Assembly (NCBI RefSeq): GCF_900101955.1
Contig: NZ_FNAQ01000002.1
Span: 1-64,000 of the forward strand
Reading direction: 5' to 3'
DNA from: Desulfuromonas thiophila
GTDB lineage: Bacteria > Desulfobacterota > Desulfuromonadia > Desulfuromonadales > Desulfuromonadaceae
Length of the DNA: 64,000 nt
The notes beneath the pieces were generated by a model. It was not told the DNA's origin. It worked only from the letters and a program-made list of their open reading frames with translations, and searched no databases. A program made the translations under genes and the position numbers. Shown here in pieces: positions 16,055-24,165 of the stretch; positions within the stretch are counted from its first letter, which is position 1, and every line of letters begins with the position of its first letter.

Positions 16055-17035
16055 ATGACGCAGCGCGTACAGTATTCAGAACTGGGACTGGTCAACTCGC
16101 GTGCCCTGTTTGCCCGCGCAATGGCCGATGGTTATGCTATTCCGGCCTATAATTTCAACAATATGGAACAGCTGCAGGCCATTGTGGTGGCTTGCGTGGA
16201 AAGTCGCTCACCGGTCATACTGCAGGTGAGCAAGGGCGCGCGGCAGTACGCCAATGAAACCCTGCTGCGCTACATGGCCATGGGCGCCGTGGCCATGGCG
16301 CGCGATCTGGGTGTCGACCTACCCATCTGTCTGCATCTGGATCACGGCGATTCCTTCGAGCTGTGCCAGTCCTGCATCGACGCCGGTTTTTCCTCGGTGA
16401 TGATCGATGGCTCGCATCTGACCTACGAGGACAATGTCGCCCTGACCCGCCGGGTCGTCGACTATGCCCGCCGTTTTGACGTGACGGTGGAGGGCGAACT
16501 GGGCGTGCTGGCCGGCATTGAGGATGAGGTCAGCGCCGAGCACTCGACCTACACCCGGCCGGAAGAGGTGGAGGATTTTGTCAGCCGTACCGGTGTTGAC
16601 TCCCTGGCCATTTCCATCGGCACCAGTCATGGCGCCTACAAATTCAAGCTCAAGGAGGGCGAGGAGGTGCCGCCGCTGCGCTTCGATATCCTTGATGAGG
16701 TCGCGCGCCGCCTGCCCGGTTTTCCCATCGTGCTGCATGGGGCCTCCAGTGTGGTGCCGGAATATGTCGCTCTGATCAATGCCCACGGTGGCCGGCTCGA
16801 CGGCGCCGTCGGTGTGCCGGAGGAGCAGCTGCGGCGCGCGGCGGCCAGCGCCGTCTGCAAGATCAATATCGATTCCGATGGTCGTCTGGCCATGACGGCC
16901 AAGGTGCGCGAGTACCTGGCCCAGCATCCGGAGGAATTCGATCCGCGCAAGTATCTCGGCGCGGCCCGCAGCGAACTGGTCCGGCTGATCCGTCACAAGA
17001 ATGAAGCCGTGCTCGGCAGCGCCGGCCGGGTCTGA
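16055..17035 (+). CDS. fba: Class II fructose-bisphosphate aldolase
   Basis: A 326-residue zinc-dependent aldolase catalysing the reversible cleavage of fructose-1,6-bisphosphate. The metal-binding His residues are visible in CLHLDHGDS, GTSHGAYKF and IVLHGASS; YNFNNMEQL, YEDN and VEGELG are family blocks. The C-terminal KINIDSDGRLAMT is also conserved. The ATG at 16055 is chosen because GGAGG lies 9 bases upstream; upstream in-frame starts have no such site. It stands divergent to GAPDH and is followed within 45 bases by ferritin, so the three downstream genes may be one transcript. Confidence 0.93.
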   Translation: MTQRVQYSELGLVNSRALFARAMADGYAIPAYNFNNMEQLQAIVVACVESRSPVILQVSKGARQYANETLLRYMAMGAVAMARDLGVDLPICLHLDHGDSFELCQSCIDAGFSSVMIDGSHLTYEDNVALTRRVVDYARRFDVTVEGELGVLAGIEDEVSAEHSTYTRPEEVEDFVSRTGVDSLAISIGTSHGAYKFKLKEGEEVPPLRFDILDEVARRLPGFPIVLHGASSVVPEYVALINAHGGRLDGAVGVPEEQLRRAAASAVCKINIDSDGRLAMTAKVREYLAQHPEEFDPRKYLGAARSELVRLIRHKNEAVLGSAGRV

Positions 17036-17080
17036 GGCCCCTGCTTTGTTTCTCTTTTTCCAGCGACAGGAGAATCTCTC

Positions 17081-17587
17081 ATGATCAGTGAAACCATGGC
17101 AGCAGCTCTCAACGAGCAGATGAATTACGAGTTCTATTCCGCCAACATCTATCTGGCCATGAGTGCCTATTGCAGTGCCAAGGGCCTCGACGGCTTTGCC
17201 AGCTGGCACTATAACCAGTATCTGGAAGAGCAGCTGCACGCGATGAAGTTCTACCATTACCTGCTGGACCAGAACCAGCCGGTGGAACTGGATGCCATGC
17301 CCAAGCCGAAGAAGGATTACGGGTCACCCTTAAGCGTGTTCGAGCAGGCCCTGGCGCACGAGCGTTCGGTGACAGCGCGCATCTACAAGCTGGTTGATCG
17401 TGCCCTGGAGGAACGTGACCATGGTACCAACTCCTTTCTGCAGTGGTTTGTCAACGAGCAGGTCGAGGAGGAGTCCACCATCAATGGCATTCTTGACAAG
17501 CTGCGGCTGGTGGAAAGTTCCGGCAATGGTATCTTTATGGTCAACAACGAACTGGGCCAGCGTCCGGCCCCGCAACCGCTGGCCTGA
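17081..17587 (+). CDS. ftnA: Ferritin, FtnA type (non-heme)
   Basis: 168 residues of a four-helix iron-storage ferritin. The ferroxidase-centre ligands occur at the same numbers as in E. coli FtnA: E17, E50, H53, E94, Q127 and E130, so iron oxidation should be functional. No haem-binding Met typical of bacterioferritin is seen. AGGAG precedes the ATG. It lies 45 bases after aldolase and 44 bases before rubredoxin, a neighbour that could transfer electrons during iron mobilisation or oxygen stress (inference). Confidence 0.93.
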   Translation: MISETMAAALNEQMNYEFYSANIYLAMSAYCSAKGLDGFASWHYNQYLEEQLHAMKFYHYLLDQNQPVELDAMPKPKKDYGSPLSVFEQALAHERSVTARIYKLVDRALEERDHGTNSFLQWFVNEQVEEESTINGILDKLRLVESSGNGIFMVNNELGQRPAPQPLA

Positions 17588-17631
17588 TCCCCGCGGGATT
17601 TCCGGCCGGCCCTGAGCCAAAGGAGAGCGTG

Positions 17632-17790
17632 ATGGAAAAGTACGTCTGTGGTCCCTGTGGTTATGTCTATGATCCCGCCGAGGGCGATCCGGACAACGGT
17701 ATCGCCGCCGGCACGGCCTTTGCCGATCTGCCCGAAGACTGGTGCTGCCCGCTGTGCGGTGCGCCCAAGAGCGAATTCGATCCGGCCTGA
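17632..17790 (+). CDS. Rubredoxin
   Basis: A 52-residue one-iron electron carrier. The two cysteine knuckles are C6-x2-C9 (VCGPCGY) and C39-x2-C42 ([12 protein letters not shown]), with the conserved [16 protein letters not shown] and DLPEDW segments. An extra Cys at position 38 replaces the usual Val or Thr. AAAGGAG lies 6 bases upstream of the ATG. In anaerobes rubredoxin feeds rubrerythrin or superoxide reductase, and here it is paired with ferritin. A terminator follows. Confidence 0.95.
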   Translation: MEKYVCGPCGYVYDPAEGDPDNGIAAGTAFADLPEDWCCPLCGAPKSEFDPA

Positions 17791-17814
17791 AGCGCCCCCT
17801 TGTCGTCAGATAAA

Positions 17815-17851
17815 AAAGCCCCGTGTGGCCTGGTTGGCCGCGCGGGGCTTT
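17815..17851. terminator. Bidirectional terminator between rubredoxin and speD
   Basis: Stem AAAGCCCCGTGTGGCC / GGCCGCGCGGGGCTTT (two G-U pairs) with a TGGTT loop. On the minus strand it is followed by six T residues, making it a good terminator for speD; on the plus strand the T tract is short. Confidence 0.8.
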
Positions 17852-17895
17852 GCTGTTGCGGTGCTGTCAGGCCGATGGCCGGCGGAGACGGGCGA

Positions 17896-18687
17896 CTAGA
17901 AGATGTTCTTGGAATAGAAGATCTCGGTCATCTCGTGGCGCAGCAGTTCCTTGACCCGTTCCTTTTCGCTGTCGGAAAAATCCTGCATCGCCGTGCCGAA
18001 CAGGTAGTTTTCCAGTTCCACATCCTTCAGCAGCATCTTGGTGTGGAACAGGTTTTCCTGGTGAATGTTGATATCGACACAGTGGTACAGATCCAGCGTC
18101 TTACGCTTGATGAACTGCTGGATCGAGTGGATGCGGTGGTCGATATAATGCTTTTTGCCCTTGGTGTCGCGGGTGAAGCCGCGAACCTTGTAGTCCATCA
18201 GCACGATATCCGATTCGAACGATTCGATCAGATGGTTGAGGGCCTTGAGCGGGCTGATCTTGCCGCAGGTCGACACGTCGACATCAACCCGGAAGGTGGA
18301 AATGCCCAGCTTCGAATCCGTTTCCGGATAGGTGTGGATGCACAGGTGGCTCTTGTCCAGATGTGCCAGTACCTGGTCGGGCTTGGGATCGACCGGTTCC
18401 TCGGCGATCAGGATCGTGACACTGGCGCCCATCGGGTCATAGTCCTGACTGGAAATGCTCAGGATGTTGGCGCCGATGATGTCGGCAACCTCCTGCAGGA
18501 TGGTAACCAGCCGCTCGGCGTTGTATTCCTCGTCGATATACTCAAGGTATTCCTTGCGGTTGGCCGGCGCTTTGGCGTAACAGACATCGTAGATGTTGAA
18601 CGACAGCGTCTTGGTGAGATTGTTGAATCCGCGCAGCTTGATTTTGTTGCGTGGCCGCTTGACCCGGGTGAGCTTTTTTGCACACAT
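17896..18687 (-). CDS. speD: S-adenosylmethionine decarboxylase proenzyme, E. coli-type
   Basis: 263 residues. The self-cleavage site is intact: [13 protein letters not shown], with cleavage expected between K112 and S113 to give the pyruvoyl group. The enzyme makes decarboxylated SAM, the aminopropyl donor for spermidine synthesis. Length and sequence fit the Gram-negative (class 1A) form rather than the short B. subtilis form. AAGGAGG lies 6 bases before the ATG at 18687. No spermidine synthase or arginine/ornithine decarboxylase lies in the window. Confidence 0.93.
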   Translation of the reverse strand: MCAKKLTRVKRPRNKIKLRGFNNLTKTLSFNIYDVCYAKAPANRKEYLEYIDEEYNAERLVTILQEVADIIGANILSISSQDYDPMGASVTILIAEEPVDPKPDQVLAHLDKSHLCIHTYPETDSKLGISTFRVDVDVSTCGKISPLKALNHLIESFESDIVLMDYKVRGFTRDTKGKKHYIDHRIHSIQQFIKRKTLDLYHCVDINIHQENLFHTKMLLKDVELENYLFGTAMQDFSDSEKERVKELLRHEMTEIFYSKNIF

Positions 18688-18794
18688 GGCCCGCCTCCTT
18701 TTTGTCAGAAAACAAAAGGCTGGAAAACGAAAAAACGCGCCAATAGAAGCACAAAGCCGTTGACAGAACAAGGAAATAAACGGCGGACGGCAGG

Positions 18795-18818
18795 AAAAAA
18801 TCAGCCGGAAAATCCGGG
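18795..18818 (-). terminator. Possible terminator after the TetR gene
   Basis: On the minus strand CCGGA-TTT-TCCGG is followed a few bases later by six T residues. The stem is short, so confidence is moderate. Confidence 0.4.
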
Positions 18819-18834
18819 CGGTAAAAACAGTGGC

Positions 18835-19434
18835 TTAGCTGGCTGGGGGTGGGGCACAGGGCGGACGCAGGGCGCTCAGGCACAGGTCGATGGCGTGTTC
18901 CGCCAGAGGGGGGATCGGCAGATCCTTGAGCAGGCGGATGCGCAGGATGCCGTAGAAGGCGGCGTCGATGAACCAGGCGGTCTTTTCGGCGTCCAGCGGG
19001 CGGACGCTGCCATCGGCCATGCCCTGCTGCAGAAAACGGATCAGCAGGCTGATCTTGTAGCCAAGAAAGTCGCGGATCAGCCCATGGCCGCAGGTGCCGG
19101 GTACCAGGACCTCGTCGGTCATGTCGCGGATCAGTACCCGCACGCGCAACTGTTCACGTTCGACCAGGGTTTGTTCGCTGCGTAGCAACCGTTCAACACA
19201 GGCATAGCCGCTTAGCCGACGGCTGTCGATGCGATCGTAGCCCTGCCGGGTGGCGTCGAGCAACTCGCGCAGCACCTCGGTGAGGATGCCTTCCTTGTTT
19301 TTGAAATGGTAGAACAGGGTGCCCTGGGCCACGCCGGCCTGACTGGCGATTTCCGCCGTGCTGGTGTTGCGGAAGCCTTTTTCGGCAAACAGGGTGATGG
19401 CCGCCGTGATGATTCGGTCACGCTTGGGGGTCAT
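18835..19434 (-). CDS. TetR/AcrR-family transcriptional regulator
   Basis: 199 residues. The N-terminal helix-turn-helix is standard (RIITAAITLFAEKGFRNTS, then TAEIASQAGVAQGTLFYHF and KNKEGIL). The C-terminal ligand domain is variable and ends in a short Pro/Ala tail. The gene starts 29 bases after the MATE gene on the same strand, so it probably controls its own operon in response to a compound the pump exports (inference). GGGAGGG lies just upstream of the ATG. Confidence 0.88.
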   Translation of the reverse strand: MTPKRDRIITAAITLFAEKGFRNTSTAEIASQAGVAQGTLFYHFKNKEGILTEVLRELLDATRQGYDRIDSRRLSGYACVERLLRSEQTLVEREQLRVRVLIRDMTDEVLVPGTCGHGLIRDFLGYKISLLIRFLQQGMADGSVRPLDAEKTAWFIDAAFYGILRIRLLKDLPIPPLAEHAIDLCLSALRPPCAPPPAS

Positions 19435-19456
19435 GGGCCCTCCCGGACAGTTCGAG

Positions 19457-19470
19457 TGATTGGTCAGTCA
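19457..19470. promoter_or_regulatory. Possible TetR-type operator at the MATE/tetR junction
   Basis: TGATTGGTCAGTCA is palindromic at 10 of 14 positions and resembles TGA...TCA operators of TetR regulators, with a further TCAGTCAGT repeat. It overlaps the MATE stop codon. Weak evidence. Confidence 0.25.
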
Positions 19471-20882
19471 GTAACGACTGCGCCCGCTCTTGTCAAGGGA
19501 AAATTGCTGGTGCCCGGGCGCAACCCGGCGATAACGCGTCGCAGGCTGGTGCGCAGGCGCAGGCCGAGCATCAGGGCGGCGCAGCTGAGGCCGGCAATGA
19601 GGCCGTACCAGAAGCCGGGCGCGGCCTGTTGCAGGCGCAGTCCCAGCAGACAGCCGAGGGGCAGGCCGATGGCCCAGTAGGCCAGGGTCTGCAGCAGCAT
19701 GGGAACGCGGGTGTCCTTGCAGCCGCGCAGGGCTCCGGCGAAGATCACTTGCAGGGCGTCGGGCAGTTGGAACAGGGCCGCCAGCAGAATCAGTTCGGCA
19801 GCGCGCTGGCGCAGATGGGCGTCGCTGGTGTAGAGAGCGGCGCAGGCCGGTGCCAGCAGCAGCATCAGGCTGGCGCTGGTCAGGGCCAGCACCAGGGCGG
19901 TGGTGACGGCGGTGCGTACGGCACAGCGTACCTGCTGTGGTCGAGCCCGGCCAATGCTGAAGCCGACCCGAACGGCCGTGGCACTGCTGATGCTCAGGGG
20001 AATCATGAAGATGAGCGAGACAAAGTTGAGGGCGATCTGATGGGCCGCCACCTCACCGGCGCCAAAGCGCGATAGCAGCAGGGCGATCAGGGCAAAACTG
20101 CTGCATTCGATGAACAGGCCGATGCCGATCGGCAGGCCCAGGCGCAGCAGTTGCAGCTGCAGCCGGCGATCCAGTAGGCGCCAGCCGCGCCGCCACTGAG
20201 ACAGGGCGGCGCGGTCGATCCGGCGATAGAGCAGCAGCATGACCAGCAGCATGGCCCACATGGCCAGAGCCGTTGCCGGGCCGCAGCCCACCCCGCCCAG
20301 GGCCGGAGCGCCGAGCAGGCCGAACACCAGCACGGCGTTGGCGACGATGTTGACCCCCAGGCCAATGAAGCTGGCGATCATGCTTGGACGCGCGAGGGAA
20401 CGCCCTTCGCTGCAGTAACGCAGGGCGAAGCAGACGCCGATAGCGGGGAAGCCCCAGGCCACGCCGACCAGATAGCCGTCTATCAGCGGTCGCACCGCTG
20501 TTTCGACCTGCAGCAGCGGTAACAGATGGCGACTCTGCGGCAGCAGCACTGCCAGGGCCAGGCCGGCCAGCCCGCCCAGCAGCATGCCCTGGGCCGGCAA
20601 CTGGCGCAGTTGCTGCCGCTGGCCGGCACCCTGAGCCTGGGCCATCAGCGGCGTCAGGGCGCTGAGCAGGCCGAGCAGCAGCAGAATCAGCGGAAACCAC
20701 AGACTCGAACCGATGGCCACCGCTGCCAGATCGCGCGCGCCGACCCGGCCGGCCATCAGGGTGTCGACAAAGCCCATGCTGGTCTGGGCCAGCTGGGCTA
20801 GAATCAGGGGAGCGCTCAGGCGCAGCAGTGCCGCCAGTTCGCAGCGGTAGAGGCGCAGGGAGGGAAAGCGGGCAGACCACAT
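19464..20882 (-). CDS. MATE-family multidrug/cation antiporter
   Basis: 472 residues, close to the usual 450-460, with 12 predicted helices. Typical blocks include LAQLAQTSMGFVDTLMAGRVG in helix 1, LRYCSEGRSLARPSMIAS between helices, and VAAHQIALNFVSLIFMIPLSISSATAVRVG in the second half (NorM-like). It should export organic cations using Na+ or H+. The start at 20882 (MWSARFPSLRLY) is chosen because the sequence upstream in frame is not family-like; no strong ribosome binding site is visible. Confidence 0.85.
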   Translation of the reverse strand: MWSARFPSLRLYRCELAALLRLSAPLILAQLAQTSMGFVDTLMAGRVGARDLAAVAIGSSLWFPLILLLLGLLSALTPLMAQAQGAGQRQQLRQLPAQGMLLGGLAGLALAVLLPQSRHLLPLLQVETAVRPLIDGYLVGVAWGFPAIGVCFALRYCSEGRSLARPSMIASFIGLGVNIVANAVLVFGLLGAPALGGVGCGPATALAMWAMLLVMLLLYRRIDRAALSQWRRGWRLLDRRLQLQLLRLGLPIGIGLFIECSSFALIALLLSRFGAGEVAAHQIALNFVSLIFMIPLSISSATAVRVGFSIGRARPQQVRCAVRTAVTTALVLALTSASLMLLLAPACAALYTSDAHLRQRAAELILLAALFQLPDALQVIFAGALRGCKDTRVPMLLQTLAYWAIGLPLGCLLGLRLQQAAPGFWYGLIAGLSCAALMLGLRLRTSLRRVIAGLRPGTSNFPLTRAGAVVTD

Positions 20883-21168
20883 GCGGTTATCCGGAAAAAG
20901 CTGCAGGCCCTGCTCGCTGAACAAGGCCTGAGACGGGAAAAAGACGTAACAGCACCGCCTGCCGGAGCGGACCGCAACCTTGGCGCGGGTCAGCGGGCGG
21001 TGCGGCAAGCCGTGCCGGAGAAAAACAGATCGTCGGCAATCGATCGCCATACTATAATGAACGGTCATGTTGTTGGCCAGAGAAAGTCCCGTCCGAGAAG
21101 TTTTCGCCCGGCTGACGGAGCGCGTCGCCGCTGCCGCTGGGTGCATTTTCCCCTGATTGAGGAGCAAG
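20883..21168. other. Divergent intergenic region, MATE versus pabB
   Basis: No gene is supported. A perfect TATAAT occurs at 21053-21058 reading towards pabB, but the matching -35 is poor (TCGTCG-like), so the promoter call is weak. Nothing repeat-like was seen. Confidence 0.4.
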
Positions 21169-22971
21169 GTGTCTGTTTCCATGGCGTTAGGTGCGTCGCT
21201 GGCGTCGGCCGGGCCTAAGGTGTTGCTGCACTGTCCGCGGCGGCGGCTGTGGCAGTTCTATGTCCGGCCGCAACAGGAGATCGTCGCTCATTCGCCGACC
21301 GAGGTGGTGGCGGCGCTGCAGGCTGTGGAGCAGGCCGTTGAAGGTGAAGGTCTGCATGCCGCCGGATTTGTCGGTTTCGAGGCGGGCGCCGCCTTCAGTC
21401 GCGCCCAGCCTTGGCAGCCACGGCCCCTGCCGCTGCTGTGGTTTGGTCTGTTCGCGCCGCCGCAGCTGCTGGCGCAGCTGCCGCCGCCCGATGGTCCCGA
21501 TCTGGGTGGTTGCTGGCTGGCGCAGCTCGATGGCGCGGCCCATGCCCGCCAGGTGGCACGGATTCGCCAGCTGATCGCCGCCGGCGAAACCTATCAGGTT
21601 AATCTGACCTATCCGTACGATTGTCTGCTGCCGACCACGCCCTGGACGCTGTTTCACCAGTTGCAGCAGGGGCAGCCCGGCGGCTATGCCGCCTACATTG
21701 ATCTGGGTCGTTTTGCCATCTGCAGCGCCTCGCCGGAGCTGTTTTTCGAGCGGGCCGGCAGCCGCATTTTGACCCGGCCGATGAAGGGCACGGCCGCGCG
21801 GGGTGCCGACACGGTCGCCGATGCCGCTCAGCGCCGGCTGCTGGCTGAAAGCGTCAAGGACCGGGCCGAGAACCTGATGATTGTCGACATGCTGCGCAAC
21901 GATCTCGGCCGAATCGCCCGACCGGGGACGGTGCGGGTGCCGCGCCTGTTCACGCTGGAGGCCTATCCGACCCTGTGGCAGATGACCAGCAGCGTGACGG
22001 CGCGCACCGATGCCTCGCTGGCCGAGCTGTTCGCCGCGCTGTTTCCCTGCGCCTCCATCACTGGCGCACCCAAGGAGAATACCTTGCGGCATATTGCCCG
22101 GCTGGAACAGGCGCCGCGCCAGATCTACACCGGCGCCATTGGCTGTTGCCGACCCGGCCGGCGCGGCTGTTTCAGTGTCGCCATCCGCACGGCGCTGGTC
22201 GACCGTGCCAGTGGCACGGCCAGCTACGGTGTCGGCGGCGGCATTGTCTGGGATTCCGCCGCAGCGGCGGAATACCGTGAAAGCCAGCTCAAGGCCGCCA
22301 TTCTGCCGCGGCGGCCGAGCGCTGTGCGGTTGCTAGAGACCCTGCGCTGGAGCGCCGGCGCCGGTTTCCATCTGCTGGAAGGGCATCTGCGGCGTCTGCT
22401 GCACTCGGCCGCCTGTCATGGCTACCCCTGCACGGCGAAGCAGCTGCGGCAACGACTGGCGGCGGCGGCGGCTTGTCAGCCACGGCAGGGCCGTTACCGC
22501 GTGCGTCTGCTGCTGGACAGTCAGGGTGTCATCGAATGCCAGTTTCTTGCCGAACCGCAGCGCGCGGCGTCGCGGCCGTTGCGGTTGGCCTGGGCGGCCG
22601 AGCCGGTGCAGTCGACCGATGCCACCCTGCGCCACAAGACCGAGCAGCGGCAACGCTATGACCGGTTGCGCCAGCTGGCGGGGCCGGAGGCCGATGAGGT
22701 GTTGCTGTACAATGAGCGTGATGAGTTGACCGAGGCCACTACGGCGAATGTTTTGCTGCGCCGTGCCGGTCGCTGGCTGACACCGGCGTTGCAATCCGGC
22801 CTGTTGCCGGGCGTGCAGCGTCAGCACTGGCTGGAGCAGGGACGTATCGAAGAGGCGATCATCCGGCGCCATGAAATCGGACCGGACACGCCGCTGGTGC
22901 TGATCAATGCCCTGCGCGGTTGCCGGCGCGGTCGGCTGCAACCGGACAGGCGGGAACTGCCGGATTTTTAA
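21169..22971 (+). CDS. pabB: Aminodeoxychorismate synthase component I fused to aminodeoxychorismate lyase-like domain
   Basis: 600 residues. The first ~380 form the chorismate-binding PabB fold (AGETYQVNLTYPY, PMKGTAARGADT, ESVKDRAENLMIVDMLRNDLGRI, CASITGAPK). From about residue 385 a PabC-like class IV aminotransferase domain follows (LLETLRW...HLLEGHLRRL, LYNERDELTEATTANVLL, SGLLPGVQR). Together they make p-aminobenzoate for folate from chorismate; the glutaminase PabA is not in the window. The start is a GTG at 21169, 4-5 bases after GAGGAG; an ATG four codons later is the alternative. A DUF2905 gene follows after 13 bases. Confidence 0.9.
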   Translation: MSVSMALGASLASAGPKVLLHCPRRRLWQFYVRPQQEIVAHSPTEVVAALQAVEQAVEGEGLHAAGFVGFEAGAAFSRAQPWQPRPLPLLWFGLFAPPQLLAQLPPPDGPDLGGCWLAQLDGAAHARQVARIRQLIAAGETYQVNLTYPYDCLLPTTPWTLFHQLQQGQPGGYAAYIDLGRFAICSASPELFFERAGSRILTRPMKGTAARGADTVADAAQRRLLAESVKDRAENLMIVDMLRNDLGRIARPGTVRVPRLFTLEAYPTLWQMTSSVTARTDASLAELFAALFPCASITGAPKENTLRHIARLEQAPRQIYTGAIGCCRPGRRGCFSVAIRTALVDRASGTASYGVGGGIVWDSAAAAEYRESQLKAAILPRRPSAVRLLETLRWSAGAGFHLLEGHLRRLLHSAACHGYPCTAKQLRQRLAAAAACQPRQGRYRVRLLLDSQGVIECQFLAEPQRAASRPLRLAWAAEPVQSTDATLRHKTEQRQRYDRLRQLAGPEADEVLLYNERDELTEATTANVLLRRAGRWLTPALQSGLLPGVQRQHWLEQGRIEEAIIRRHEIGPDTPLVLINALRGCRRGRLQPDRRELPDF

Positions 22972-22984
22972 GGAGAATTAGGCG

Positions 22985-23185
22985 ATGCAGAAAATCTTGC
23001 TGTTGCTGGGGGTGCTGTTTCTGCTGGCGGGCCTGTTGTGGCCCTGGCTGGCCAAACTGCCGCTGGGCCGACTGCCGGGCGATCTGCTGTTTGAGCGGCC
23101 GGGGCTGAAGGTCTGGTTTCCGCTGACCACGATGATCGTCGTCAGTCTGGTGTTGTCGTTGTTGCTGCACCTGTTTCGCAAGTAA
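22985..23185 (+). CDS. DUF2905 small membrane protein
   Basis: 66 residues with two membrane helices separated by the conserved LGRLPGDLLFERPGLKVWFPLTTMI, given here as the segment from about residue 27 to 51. This is the DUF2905 signature; the function is unknown. AAGGAG precedes the ATG and the gene sits 13 bases after pabB, so it is likely co-transcribed. Confidence 0.85.
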   Translation: MQKILLLLGVLFLLAGLLWPWLAKLPLGRLPGDLLFERPGLKVWFPLTTMIVVSLVLSLLLHLFRK

Positions 23186-23215
23186 CGGGCGGGATTGCCG
23201 CCGAGAGGAAAAAAT

Positions 23216-24109
23216 ATGGAAACCTGTACAGAAATCATCGTGGTCAGCACGCGCCAGCAGGGCCAGAGCGCGCTGGAGATTCTGGCCGCGGCTGTCCCGG
23301 CCGCCGGTCGCGGCTATCTGCGCCAGCTGTTCAAGAAGGGGCGGGTGCGCTGTGATGGCCAGGTTTTGGCCGCTGATGCGTTGTTGCAGGCCGGTCAGCA
23401 GCTGCAGCTGGCTGGCAGCGCCCGGTTGGCGGAGTTGTTGGCGGCACCGCGCCAGGCGGCGGAGGCGGCGGGTGTGCCTGTGCTGTACGAAAGTGCCGAA
23501 CTGCTGGTGGTCGACAAACCGGCTGGTCTGGCCGTGCATGGCGGCGCAGAGCAAACCGATCATCTGGTTGGCCGGGTACAGACGCTGATGACTCAGCGGG
23601 GCGAGCGTTTTGCCGTGGCGCCCATTCACCGGCTCGATCGTGCCACCTCCGGCCCGGTGCTGCTGGGCAAGGGCCGCAAGGCTTGTGGTGAATTGGGTCG
23701 CCTGTTTCTGCGTCAGCAGGTGGAGAAATGCTATCTGGCGCTGGTGCAGGGCCGGACGGCGCCCACGGGGGAGCTGGCCAGCCTGTTGCCGGCAAAGGGC
23801 AAGCTCAAGGAGGCACGTTGTGGCTTCCAGGCGCTGCGCCGCAGTGAGCAGGCCAGTTTGCTGCAGATTGACCTGCAGACCGGTCGCCAGCACCAGATCC
23901 GCCGCCAGCTGGCCGCCGCCGGCCATCCCCTGTTCGGTGATGCGCGCTATGGCGGCCCCTGTCCGCCGGCGCTGCCCCGGCTGTTTCTGCATTGCAGCCG
24001 GTTGGCCTTCGTCGATCCGTTCAGTGGCGCGCCGCTGATTTTTGACAGCCCCCTGCCGGCCGAGCTGCGGGTCTTTGCCGAGACCTTGCTGGGCGCGCCG
24101 CTCCCCTGA
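23216..24109 (+). CDS. RluA-family RNA pseudouridine synthase
   Basis: 297 residues. An N-terminal S4-like RNA-binding region (YLRQLFKKGRVRCDGQVL) is followed by the catalytic domain with HRLDRATSG, where D141 is the nucleophile. KCYLALVQG, DLQTGRQHQIRRQLAAAGHPLFGDARYGG and FLHCSRLAF are all family blocks. It isomerises uridine in rRNA or tRNA; the exact site cannot be assigned from sequence. GAGGAAAA precedes the ATG at 23216. Confidence 0.9.
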   Translation: METCTEIIVVSTRQQGQSALEILAAAVPAAGRGYLRQLFKKGRVRCDGQVLAADALLQAGQQLQLAGSARLAELLAAPRQAAEAAGVPVLYESAELLVVDKPAGLAVHGGAEQTDHLVGRVQTLMTQRGERFAVAPIHRLDRATSGPVLLGKGRKACGELGRLFLRQQVEKCYLALVQGRTAPTGELASLLPAKGKLKEARCGFQALRRSEQASLLQIDLQTGRQHQIRRQLAAAGHPLFGDARYGGPCPPALPRLFLHCSRLAFVDPFSGAPLIFDSPLPAELRVFAETLLGAPLP

Positions 24110-24165
24110 GCCGGCAGCGTCCCGACCGCCCCGATTGACCGTCGCCGGCTGTTTTCAGCGCCACG

